DNA from: Sandaracinobacteroides saxicola
GTDB taxonomy: Bacteria > Pseudomonadota > Alphaproteobacteria > Sphingomonadales > Sphingomonadaceae
DNA length: 64,000 nucleotides
Reading direction: 5' to 3'
NCBI RefSeq assembly: GCF_014117445.1
Contig: NZ_CP059851.1
Coordinates: forward strand, 2,604,001-2,668,000
Part shown: piece by piece, positions 8,507 through 16,380 of the stretch
Position numbering within the stretch: the first letter of the stretch is position 1
How the letters are laid out: each line of letters starts with the position of its first letter
Translations under genes and position numbers: made by a program
Notes under the pieces: model-generated
The model's database searches: none
Seen by the model: only the letters and a program-made list of their open reading frames with translations
What the model was told of the DNA's origin: nothing

Positions 8507-10822
8507 ATGAAAGTTGCTGCCATGAAATATCTGCTTCTCGCCGCGACTTTGCTCGCCACGCCCACGTTCAGCCAGACACCCGCCGCCACGACAGCGGCGG
8601 AGGAGGAGGTGGGCGAAATCATCGTCACCGCGCAGAAAAGCGCCCAGAAGCTGATCGACGTGCCCGTCACCATCACCGCCTACAGCGGCGAAACCCTGCA
8701 ACGCCTCGGCATCGGCCAGTTCGACCAGCTTTCCGCCTTCGTCCCCGGCCTGAACATCCAGGAACAGTCGCCCAACAACCCCGGCTTTGTCATCCGTGGC
8801 ATCACGTCCGACAGCGGCAGCGCGCAGGAGGCCGCCCGCGTCACCGTCTATTACAACGGTGTCGATGTCAGCCGCTCGCGCGGCAGCTATTTCGACCTGT
8901 TCGACCTCGAACGCGTCGAGGTCGTGAAAGGCCCGCAGGCGACGCTGTTCGGCACCGCGTCGGCCATCGGCGCGGTCAGCGTGATCAGCGCCCGCCCAAG
9001 CCCGGGGACCAGCGGCAACCTGTCCGCCGCCTATGGCAATTTCGAACAGTTCCGCCTGTCCGGCATGCTCAACAGCGCCGGCGAGCAATGGGGCGCGCGC
9101 CTCGCCTTCGCCGTGAAGAAACGCGACGGCGTCGTGCCCAACCTCTCCGGTCTGCCGGGCAGCAACCGCCCCGCCGGCCCCAAGAGCGAGGATCTGAACG
9201 GCCAGGACCAGATCGGCGTCCGCGGTTCGCTGTTTGCGCAGTTCAGCGACAGCCTGCGCGCCGACCTGATCGTCACCTATGATGGCCAAAAAGCCCCCGG
9301 CACCGCCTTCAAATCGGGCAACCTGCCCCCCACCGGCGGCAACACCAGCCCCTATGCCCCGGCGGAGCTCGGCGGCTCGCCCTTCAGCGCGCAGGTCCTC
9401 GGCGCCCCGGCGCTCGGCCTCAACCGCAACGTCTGGGACGTGAACCTGACGCTGCGCTGGAAACCCGACGCCTCGCCCTTCAGCGTCACCAGCATCACCG
9501 GCTGGCGCCGCTTCGACAGCCTCGAAGTGTTCGATGCCGACGGCTCCCCCGCCTGGTTCCTGGAATTCGCCGAGGACGCGCGCGGCCGCCAGCTCAGCCA
9601 CGAAACCCGCGTCAACTATGACGGCGACCGCATCCGCGGCTTCGTCGGCGCCAACATCTTCCACGAAACCGGCAGCCAGCGCGTGCCCTTCAGCACCGAG
9701 GAAGGCACCTACCTCCAGTGCGCCGCCCGCCTCATCCCCGGACTGCCCTGCGTCGACGCCGGCGGCACCGTGCGCGCCAACGCCGCCACCGCCCTCCTCA
9801 CGCGCGGTGCCGCCACCGTCCTCCCCTATTCATCCGAATTCAGGAATGAGGGCGACATCACGACAGGCGGGATCTTCGCCGACATCACCGTCCTCCCCAC
9901 CCCGCGGCTCGAACTCACCGCCGGCGCCCGCCTGCTGTGGGAACGTCGCACCAGCGGCTATTTCGCCCGCCAGCCGAACAGTGTCATCACCCGCGCGCCG
10001 CTGCTCCCCATCGTCGATACCGGCGGCGCCACCTTCACCGCGCGCGACACCAGCGACGCCTTCCTGCCGCGCTTCAACGCGCTGTTCCGCGCCACCGACC
10101 GCATCAACTTCTACGCCACCATCAGCAAGGGCCGCCGCAGCCCCATCGTGCAGCTCGCCAGCGCCCCCGGTCCCGTGCCCGCCCGCACCAACATCCCGGC
10201 GGAAACCGTCTGGAACTATGAAGGCGGGGTGAAGGCCGGCTTCGGCGCGATCAGCGGCTCGCTCGGCATCTTCCACCAGACCTACGACAATTTCCAGGTG
10301 CAGATTTCCGAGGGCGGCCGCGTCGTCACCCGCAACGCCGGCAGCGCGAAAAACACCGGCGTGGAGGCGGAGCTGAACGCCCGCCCCATCCCGCAGCTGC
10401 TGCTGTTCGGCAATGTCGGCTATATCGATGCCAAGATCGACAATATCCCGCAGAACGGCATTTTCGCCGGCCAGCGCTTCCGCCTGCAACCCAAATGGCA
10501 GGCCGCCGCCGGCGCCACGCTCACGCTGGGCCTGACCGAGACGATCGACTTTGTCGCCACCCCCACCGTCACCCACCGCAGCAGCCTGTTCTTCGAACTG
10601 CCCAACCGCCCCAATATCGCCCAGGGGCCCGTCACCCTCGTCAACCTGCGCGCCGGCGTGCAGGCCAGCGACGGCCGCTGGCAGCTGACCGCCTTCGCCA
10701 ACAACCTGACGGACAAGGAATATCTGCTCGACGCCGGCAACACCGGCGGCGCCTTCGGCACCCCCACCTTCATCCGCGGCCTCCCCCGCCTCTACGGGCT
10801 GGAGGCCACCGTCCGTTTCTGA
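8507..10822 (+). CDS. TonB-dependent outer-membrane receptor
   Basis: A 771-residue receptor: signal peptide ending near TFSQ, a plug domain starting with EEVGEIIVTAQKSAQKL (TonB-box-like region) and VERVEVVKGPQATLFG-type plug motif, then a 22-strand barrel ending in an aromatic residue (VRF). It imports a ligand that cannot be deduced, using TonB energy. Start ATG 8507 follows AAGGGCG; ATG 8522 is an alternative. The frame is open far upstream only as antisense to the penicillin-binding-protein gene. No regulator or enzyme partner lies beside it. Confidence 0.9.
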   Translation: MKVAAMKYLLLAATLLATPTFSQTPAATTAAEEEVGEIIVTAQKSAQKLIDVPVTITAYSGETLQRLGIGQFDQLSAFVPGLNIQEQSPNNPGFVIRGITSDSGSAQEAARVTVYYNGVDVSRSRGSYFDLFDLERVEVVKGPQATLFGTASAIGAVSVISARPSPGTSGNLSAAYGNFEQFRLSGMLNSAGEQWGARLAFAVKKRDGVVPNLSGLPGSNRPAGPKSEDLNGQDQIGVRGSLFAQFSDSLRADLIVTYDGQKAPGTAFKSGNLPPTGGNTSPYAPAELGGSPFSAQVLGAPALGLNRNVWDVNLTLRWKPDASPFSVTSITGWRRFDSLEVFDADGSPAWFLEFAEDARGRQLSHETRVNYDGDRIRGFVGANIFHETGSQRVPFSTEEGTYLQCAARLIPGLPCVDAGGTVRANAATALLTRGAATVLPYSSEFRNEGDITTGGIFADITVLPTPRLELTAGARLLWERRTSGYFARQPNSVITRAPLLPIVDTGGATFTARDTSDAFLPRFNALFRATDRINFYATISKGRRSPIVQLASAPGPVPARTNIPAETVWNYEGGVKAGFGAISGSLGIFHQTYDNFQVQISEGGRVVTRNAGSAKNTGVEAELNARPIPQLLLFGNVGYIDAKIDNIPQNGIFAGQRFRLQPKWQAAAGATLTLGLTETIDFVATPTVTHRSSLFFELPNRPNIAQGPVTLVNLRAGVQASDGRWQLTAFANNLTDKEYLLDAGNTGGAFGTPTFIRGLPRLYGLEATVRF

Positions 10823-10845
10823 CCAGCCCGTCGCCCGCTCCCGCA

Positions 10846-10887
10846 TCGCGCCTCAGGCGCGCTACCGCGTCGCGCCTCAGGCGCGCT
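10846..10887. repeat. 18-bp direct repeat over the prfC stop codon
   Basis: The 18-mer TCGCGCCTCAGGCGCGCT occurs at 10846-10863 and 10870-10887, a 24-bp period. Each unit holds the palindrome GCGCCTNAGGCGC-like core. The second copy contains the prfC stop codon (10877-10879), so the repeat is half coding. Confidence 0.7.
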
Positions 10888-12430
10888 CCCGAGTCGCGCT
10901 GAACCGCAGCCCCGGGTTGCGGTCGGCGGTGTACTTCAGCTCCCAGCCGTCGCGCGCCAGATACACCGGCGCGCCGTCGCGATCCTCGGCGCAGGCGCTG
11001 CGGTTCGCCTCCACGAACGCCTTCAACACCGCCGGATCATCCGCCGAAATCCAGCGCGCCGTCTCGAACGGGCTCGGCTCGAACTCGGCCGCCACATTAT
11101 ACTCGGCCTCCAGCCGCGCGATCAGCACGTCCAGCTGCAAGGCCCCCACCACGCCGACGATCCAGGCGCTGCCGATCATCGGCCGGAACAGCTGCGTCAC
11201 CCCCTCCTCCGCCATGTCGGTCAGGGCACCCCGCAGCTGCTTCGACCGCGTCGGGTCCAACAACCGCACCCGCCGCAGGATTTCCGGCGCGAAATTGGGG
11301 ATGCCCGTGAAGTTCAGCATCCGCCCCTCGGTCAGCGTATCCCCCACCCGCAGCACGCCATGGTTCGGGATGCCGATGATGTCGCCCGGAAACGCCTCCT
11401 CCGCCAGGTTGCGGTCGCGCGCCATGAACAGGATCGGGCTGTGCACCGCGATCATCTTGCCGGTGGACACCTGCTTCAGCTTCATGCCCCGCCGGAACCG
11501 TCCCGAACACAGCCGCATGAAGGCGATCCGGTCGCGATGCTGCGGGTTCATGTTCGCCTGCACCTTGAACACGAACCCCGCCACTTCCGGCTCGTCCGGC
11601 ATCACCGCCGCCGGCAGCGCCGGCTGCGCCCGCGGCCCCGGCGCCAGCAACGCCAGCGCCGCCAGCAGCTGCTCCACCGTCAGGTCGCGCAACGCCGAGC
11701 CGAACAGCACCGGCGTCTGGTTCCCCGCGCGGTAACTCTCCGCGTCCAGCGCGCCATAGCCCCCCAGCGCCAGCGCCGCCTCCTCCCGGAACGCCGCCGC
11801 CTCGTCCGCCCCGATCGCCGCATCCAGCGCCGGATCCGCCAGCCCCGCGAACCGCCGCACCCCGCCGCCGGGCAGCAGCAGGCTGTGGCTCGCGAAATCC
11901 CACACCCCTTTCAGCGTGCCCCCCATCCCCACCGGCCAGGTCAGCGGCGTCACGTCCAGCGCCAGCGTGTCCGCCACCTCGTCCATCAGGGCAAAGGCGT
12001 CGCGCCCCTCCCGGTCCACCTTGTTCACGAAGGTGATGATCGGCACGTCGCGCAGCCGGCACACCTCGAACAGCTTCCTCGTCTGCGCCTCGATGCCCTT
12101 CGCCGCGTCGATCACCATCACCGCCGAATCCACCGCGGTCAGCGTGCGATAGGTGTCCTCGCTGAAATCCTCGTGCCCCGGCGTGTCCAGCAGGTTGAAG
12201 GTGATGTCGTCGCGCTCGAAGGTCATCACGCTCGACGTCACGCTGATGCCGCGCTGCTGCTCGATCTTCATCCAGTCGCTCGCCGCCCGCCGCCGGTCGC
12301 CGCGCGCCCGCACCTCGCCGGCGATGTGGATCGCCCCGCCGGCCAGCAGCAGCTTCTCGGTCAGCGTCGTCTTGCCCGCGTCGGGGTGCGAAATGATGGC
12401 AAAGGTGCGCCGTTCGTTGGTCGCAGCCAT
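10877..12430 (-). CDS. prfC: Peptide chain release factor 3
   Basis: A 517-residue translational GTPase. G-motifs are visible: SHPDAGKTT (P-loop), DTPGHEDFSEDT (G3) and NKVDRE (G4), followed by RF3-specific segments such as FRRGMKLKQVSTGK and GVVGALQLDVL. RF3 recycles RF1/RF2 after peptide release and helps quality control on the ribosome. The start at 12428-12430 gives the standard MAATNERRTFAIISHP N-terminus; the open frame before it is not part of the family. Divergent from the carboxypeptidase gene. Confidence 0.96.
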   Translation of the reverse strand: MAATNERRTFAIISHPDAGKTTLTEKLLLAGGAIHIAGEVRARGDRRRAASDWMKIEQQRGISVTSSVMTFERDDITFNLLDTPGHEDFSEDTYRTLTAVDSAVMVIDAAKGIEAQTRKLFEVCRLRDVPIITFVNKVDREGRDAFALMDEVADTLALDVTPLTWPVGMGGTLKGVWDFASHSLLLPGGGVRRFAGLADPALDAAIGADEAAAFREEAALALGGYGALDAESYRAGNQTPVLFGSALRDLTVEQLLAALALLAPGPRAQPALPAAVMPDEPEVAGFVFKVQANMNPQHRDRIAFMRLCSGRFRRGMKLKQVSTGKMIAVHSPILFMARDRNLAEEAFPGDIIGIPNHGVLRVGDTLTEGRMLNFTGIPNFAPEILRRVRLLDPTRSKQLRGALTDMAEEGVTQLFRPMIGSAWIVGVVGALQLDVLIARLEAEYNVAAEFEPSPFETARWISADDPAVLKAFVEANRSACAEDRDGAPVYLARDGWELKYTADRNPGLRFSATRERA

Positions 12431-12512
12431 GGGTCGTCCTGTCGTGTCTGGAAAGCGCGCGCCCTTCGCATGCCCATCGCCACGCTGCAAGCACCGCAAA
12501 ATATTGCACACG

Positions 12513-12618
12513 GACTCTTGCCACACGACTCGACCACGGGTTAAAAGGCCGCGTGTGTCGTGATCGGGGGATTCAATGCCGATTCAAGACTCTAGGGTAA
12601 GGCGTTCACTTCTGAGTC
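12513..12618. promoter_or_regulatory. Cluster of six GANTC sites around the dac start
   Basis: GACTC 12513, GACTC 12527, GATTC 12570, GATTC 12581, GACTC 12588 and GAGTC 12614 lie within 106 bp spanning the divergent promoter region and the first codons of the carboxypeptidase gene. GANTC is the CcrM methylation site of alphaproteobacteria, and methylated promoters are read by GcrA with sigma-70. This predicts cell-cycle control; that is inference. Confidence 0.5.
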
Positions 12619-13556
12619 TAGCCGCGCTGGCCGCCGCATCCCTCGCCGCGCCCGCCGCCGCCGCCAGCCTGGTCGGCCAGCCCAAATATGCCGCCGCCCT
12701 CATCGACGCGAAATCCGGCGAACTCCTCTACTCCCGCATGGCGGACGAACCCCGCTATCCCGCCTCCATCACCAAGGTGATGACCCTCTACCTCGCCTTC
12801 GAACAGCTCGCCGCCGGCCGCCTCCGCCTCGATGACCGCCTCACCGTCAGCCGCTTCGCCGCCAACCAGCGCCCCTCCCGCCTCGGCCTCCGCCCTGGCA
12901 CCACCATCAGCGTGGACGAGGCGATCCGCGCCATCGCCTGCAAAAGCGCCAACGACATGGCGGTCGCGCTTGCCGAACGCCTCGCCGGCTCCGAATCCGC
13001 CTTTGCCGAGCTGATGACGCTGCGCGCCCGCCAGCTCGGCATGGCCAACACCAGCTTCTACAACGCCTCCGGCCTGCCCGATGCCCGCCAGCTCACCACC
13101 GCGCGCGACATCGCCACCCTCAGCCGCGCCATGATCCGCAGCTTCCCGCAATATTATGGCTATTTCCAGCAGCCGTCCTTCACCTACGGCCCCACCATCA
13201 TGCAGAACCACAACCATCTTCTGCGCACCATGCCCGGCGTCGATGGCATCAAGACCGGCTTCACCAACGCCGCCGGCTTCACGCTCGCCGCGTCGGCCGT
13301 CCGCGATGGCCGGCGCCTGGTCGCCGTCGTCCTCGGCGCCCCCGCCCGCCGCGCGCGGGACAGCAATGTCGAATCGCTCCTCAACGCCGGTTTCGACGTG
13401 CTCTCCGCCCGCACCCGCGGCGCCCGCGTCGCCGTCGCCGACCTGCTCGCCGAACCCGGCGACCTCAACGATGAACTGCTGACCGGCCTCGTCGAACAGG
13501 GCAGCGCCGACCCGCAACCCCGGGCGCTCAGCCGCGTTACCTACCGTCCCCGCTGA
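12576..13556 (+). CDS. D-alanyl-D-alanine carboxypeptidase (peptidase S11, PBP5/6-like)
   Basis: A 326-residue secreted enzyme with a signal peptide ending in AAPAAAA, then the three penicillin-binding motifs in order: SITK (about residue 66), SAN (about 126) and KTGF (about 226). It trims the terminal D-Ala of peptidoglycan stems in the periplasm, limiting cross-linking. It is shorter than PBP5 and lacks a clear C-terminal amphipathic anchor. Start ATG 12576 follows GGGGG. The promoter area carries six GANTC sites. An exported methyltransferase follows after 14 bp and is probably cotranscribed. Confidence 0.92.
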   Translation: MPIQDSRVRRSLLSLAALAAASLAAPAAAASLVGQPKYAAALIDAKSGELLYSRMADEPRYPASITKVMTLYLAFEQLAAGRLRLDDRLTVSRFAANQRPSRLGLRPGTTISVDEAIRAIACKSANDMAVALAERLAGSESAFAELMTLRARQLGMANTSFYNASGLPDARQLTTARDIATLSRAMIRSFPQYYGYFQQPSFTYGPTIMQNHNHLLRTMPGVDGIKTGFTNAAGFTLAASAVRDGRRLVAVVLGAPARRARDSNVESLLNAGFDVLSARTRGARVAVADLLAEPGDLNDELLTGLVEQGSADPQPRALSRVTYRPR

Positions 13557-13570
13557 TCAAGGCATCGCCC

Positions 13571-14425
13571 ATGCGCCCGCTTCTGCTCGCCGCCCTCCTC
13601 ACCACGGCCGCCACGGCGGTCGCCGCCCAAACCGTCATCCAGGCCCCCTTCGATCCCGCGCCCCCGCCGGTCAGCCTCCCCAACCTCAGCCTTGCGCAAT
13701 CCCCCGCCGCCCCCCCTGGCGGAGACGAGCAATACCAGCCCTCGGTCGGCCAGCCCGGCAAAGACGTCATCTGGGTCCCCACGCCCGACGGCCTCGTCAC
13801 CGCCATGCTCACCGTCGCCGCCGTCACCAAGGATGACTATGTCGTCGATCTCGGCAGCGGCGACGGCAAGATCGCCATCGCCGCCGGCAAGCAGTTCGGC
13901 GCCCGCGCCCACGGCATCGAATACAACCCGGACCTCGTCGCGCTCGCCCGCCGCGCCGCCGCCCGCGCCGGCGTCGCCAACCGCGTCACCTTCGCCCAAG
14001 GCGACATCTTCAAGAGCGACTTCACCCGCGCCACCGTCGTCACGCTCTACCTGCTCCCCAACCTCAACCTGAAACTCAAACCCATCCTGCTGGCCATGAA
14101 GCCCGGCACCCGCATCGTCAGCCACGCCTTCAACATGGGCGAATGGCAGCCGGACCGCACCATCCGCACCGATGACGCCACCGGCTATTACTGGGTCGTC
14201 CCCGCGAAAGCTGAAGGTCGCTGGGCGTTCGAGATCGGCGGTGACCGCTTCACCGCCCGCCTGTCGCAACAATATCAGATGCTCACCAGCGACGGCGCCT
14301 TCCGCGACGGCAAGATGACCGGCACCGCCATCACCCTCACCCGCACCGACGGCCGCATCCTCGAAGGCCAGCTCACCGGCGACACGATCACCGGCGGCGG
14401 CTGGCAGGCGAAACGGGTGAATTGA
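13571..14425 (+). CDS. Class I SAM-dependent methyltransferase with a signal peptide
   Basis: The 284-residue protein opens with a Sec-type signal (MRPLLLAALLTTAATAVAAQ) and a Pro-rich linker. A Rossmann methyltransferase core follows with motif I VVDLGSGDGKIAIAA near residue 95 and an acidic motif II (GIEYNPDLV). The last 80 residues form a separate beta-rich part. SAM is not normally found in the periplasm, so either the N-terminus is a retained membrane anchor or the activity is unusual. Proteins of this shape are found in many proteobacteria without known substrates. It lies 14 bp behind the carboxypeptidase gene. Confidence 0.75.
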   Translation: MRPLLLAALLTTAATAVAAQTVIQAPFDPAPPPVSLPNLSLAQSPAAPPGGDEQYQPSVGQPGKDVIWVPTPDGLVTAMLTVAAVTKDDYVVDLGSGDGKIAIAAGKQFGARAHGIEYNPDLVALARRAAARAGVANRVTFAQGDIFKSDFTRATVVTLYLLPNLNLKLKPILLAMKPGTRIVSHAFNMGEWQPDRTIRTDDATGYYWVVPAKAEGRWAFEIGGDRFTARLSQQYQMLTSDGAFRDGKMTGTAITLTRTDGRILEGQLTGDTITGGGWQAKRVN

Positions 14426-14429
14426 CCCG

Positions 14430-14720
14430 CCACACCCCTCCTGCCCGGCGAAGCGGAGAGCGGGAGTCGAAGACGACGCACAGCGTCAGCGGCGGCTCGC
14501 GCGACAGCGCGGCGGGGGTGGGTGTGCACAACGCGCGTTTTACCCCCCCACGCAATCGCAGCAAACCCAACCTGGCGGACTCAAAGACGACGCGAAGCAT
14601 CAGCGATGGAGTGGGGTGCTGCCGCACCGCACGAAAATCCCCTCCCCCCACGCGAAGCGTAGAGTGGGGGAGTCGAAGACGACGCGCAGCGTCAGCGTCA
14701 GGGTGGGGGGGTGCCGCAAA
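14430..14720 (+). repeat. Intergenic repeat block, at least three diverged copies
   Basis: No gene was found between 14426 and 15023. A core GACGACGCrCAGCGTCAGC-like sequence occurs at 14465-14490 and 14671-14696 (near identical) and, diverged, at 14580-14603. Each is preceded by a C-rich/G-rich hairpin arm and followed by GGGGTGGG-like sequence, so the copies look like REP-type palindromic units. 14720-15023 holds further C/G-rich inverted segments and then falls sharply in GC towards the next ORF. Confidence 0.55.
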
Positions 14721-15023
14721 GCACGCAAATCGCGTTGACCTTCTGTTGCCTTCCGCTCACGAGAGGGCCGGGGGCGGGGCGTGCCAGGGGCGAGCGGCAC
14801 GCTCCCCGTGGCAACACCCGACGCCCCCTTCCCCACGCGGGAGTCTGTCAATATTTCCGATGGCAGAGCTAGCAGTGCAAACCTGCAGGCTGGAACGCCT
14901 GATATTGCCATCACTTTCGCAGTCTCGGCCTCTTCCCTTTCCACCCGATTCCGCGTTACGTTCAGAACAGTGGCAGCAAGACTCTATCACAGGATGGGAA
15001 ACCCGCTTGATGGAGATTGATTA

Positions 15024-15239
15024 ATGGTTAAATTATCAGATGGCATTGAAGCCAAAAGCCTCATAGGCATCATTATCGCGCCGGCGATGATTTTTTTCAT
15101 CATAGCCGTTGAGTACATCAATAATATTTGGATTGTCATATTCATCTCGATTATTATTTTAATTGTTACAGCAAATTTAGCCCTTAGAATTGAAAGAAAA
15201 TATAGATCTATAAACAGTGGTAAAAAAATGGAGAAATAA
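15024..15239 (+). CDS. Small AT-rich two-helix membrane protein
   Basis: This 71-residue ORF has two hydrophobic segments (about residues 13-30 and 33-52) and a Lys/Arg-rich C-tail. It is very rich in Ile and AT-rich codons, unlike every neighbour, which points to recent acquisition. A ribosome site GGAGA lies 7 nt before the ATG, which supports it as a real gene. It lies 73 bp before an Rhs core remnant. A role as an immunity protein for a lost Rhs toxin is possible but unproven; I recognise no family. Confidence 0.5.
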   Translation: MVKLSDGIEAKSLIGIIIAPAMIFFIIAVEYINNIWIVIFISIIILIVTANLALRIERKYRSINSGKKMEK

Positions 15240-15312
15240 CTTTGACCATGAATTTATCATTGCAATGGAACTACCGTGAAAATTCGAGCAAAGTCCATTA
15301 GATCAACAGGCC

Positions 15313-15549
15313 TGCGACAAGGCCCGCTTCTAATCCCGCATGTTCGGAAGGTTCATGCAGACCAATCCCATCGGCTACGACGATGGCATGAATATGTATG
15401 CCTATGTGGGGGATGATCCGGTGAATGGTCGGGATCCGAGTGGGATGAGCAGGCGTCATCACCGTAACCGCCCAATGCTTATCCGTAAGACCCCAACAAA
15501 ACATCGCCCATCTCCAAAAAAAGCAGCCTTGAATAACATATCAGTCTGA
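15313..15549 (+). pseudogene. Rhs-repeat core fragment (C-terminal end), broken
   Basis: The frame reads KARF-stop-SRMFGRFMQTNPIGYDDG, then MNMYAYVGDDPVNGRDPSG. This is the conserved end of an Rhs/YD-repeat core (normally KARFYxxxxGRFxQTDPIGY...NDPVNxxDPSG). The Tyr codon is replaced by TAA at 15331-15333. Upstream core sequence is absent. Beyond DPSG the frame runs another 34 basic residues, the position of a variable toxin tip, and stops at 15549. It is a remnant of an Rhs polymorphic-toxin locus. Confidence 0.8.
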
Positions 15550-15573
15550 TTAATAATCGTTTGCCAATAATTC

Positions 15574-16029
15574 TTAGTCACGCAGTATTGCATACGTATA
15601 AAGCGCTAGGCAGCTCACAATTATAAGCGCGTAGGGGAGCATAACGAAACCTTGCATGGCGGCACCGATCAGTTGTCTCGTGCCATTGATGCGAGCGTAC
15701 CGCTCAAACCATTTGGCGTATATCTGCAAAGGATGGACGACGATGATCTCCCCGCGGAAATGCCTCTCCAGCTCTTGGATGCGAAGGCGGAGCGCATACT
15801 GAAAAATCTTCCAACTGGCCTCGAGATACCAAAAGCAAAGTGCAAACCCGGCCACGACGAGCAGGATCACCGGCGATTCTCCCTTCTGAAATCCTAGCGC
15901 GATGGCTCCCGCCGCGCCCGCCGAAATCCATCCCTTGATCGTCAGAGAACGGCGATCGTAATCCTCGTATTGGTCCTGTAGCTTCATGTACTCATCCTTG
16001 AGGAACTTGTCGCGCTCGACATCGTCCAT
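15574..16029 (-). CDS. Hypothetical membrane protein (two hydrophobic hairpins)
   Basis: A 151-residue protein with an acidic helical N-terminus (KDEYMKLQDQYEDYDRR), the segment LTIKGW leading into two membrane helices (about 33-70), a basic middle part and a hydrophobic C-terminal region (about 122-147). I do not recognise the family with confidence; the layout recalls small 2TM proteins tied to conflict systems. The ATG at 16027-16029 follows GGGAGGC. It is convergent with the Rhs remnant and belongs to the same lower-GC accessory segment. Confidence 0.6.
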   Translation of the reverse strand: MDDVERDKFLKDEYMKLQDQYEDYDRRSLTIKGWISAGAAGAIALGFQKGESPVILLVVAGFALCFWYLEASWKIFQYALRLRIQELERHFRGEIIVVHPLQIYAKWFERYARINGTRQLIGAAMQGFVMLPYALIIVSCLALYTYAILRD

Positions 16030-16380
16030 AATAGCCTCCCTGATCGCGCCGGCTAGCGAAATACATCGGGGACGATAATAACATCGGAGCGGTGAACTGT
16101 CCTAGGTTTTCCAGAGGCTGAAATTACGGTGGGAATTACGGTGATGTTGTGGACGGTGTTCTGTTAAGGGTTTGATTCGGCTATTACGTTTTAACTCACG
16201 AGCGACCGGCGACGGCTGGCGATCCAGAGCTGCAGCGATTTGCCGAATCGATTGCCCGGCTTCGCAAAGCCGGGCAATCGAACAGCGCTACTCAAGCGAA
16301 AGCTGAATGTATCTCGACATGACACCATCTGTCTGAGGTGTTGCACTTCCTTCGGGAACTCAGAGAAGCCCATTCGACAC
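16030..16380. other. Gene-free gap with one long hairpin
   Basis: No coding sequence is supported here. A perfect 14-bp inverted repeat (CGATTGCCCGGCTT at 16249-16262 and its complement at 16267-16280, loop CGCA) is the main structure. Two copies of GAATTACGGTG-like sequence lie near 16125-16150. No T-run follows the hairpin, so a simple terminator is unlikely. The gap looks like residue from past insertions next to the Rhs remnant. Confidence 0.5.

Noticed and set aside
14422-15024. 200-codon plus-strand frame after the methyltransferase
   Set aside because: It runs through intergenic repeats, with Ser/Arg/Thr-rich composition and no domain.
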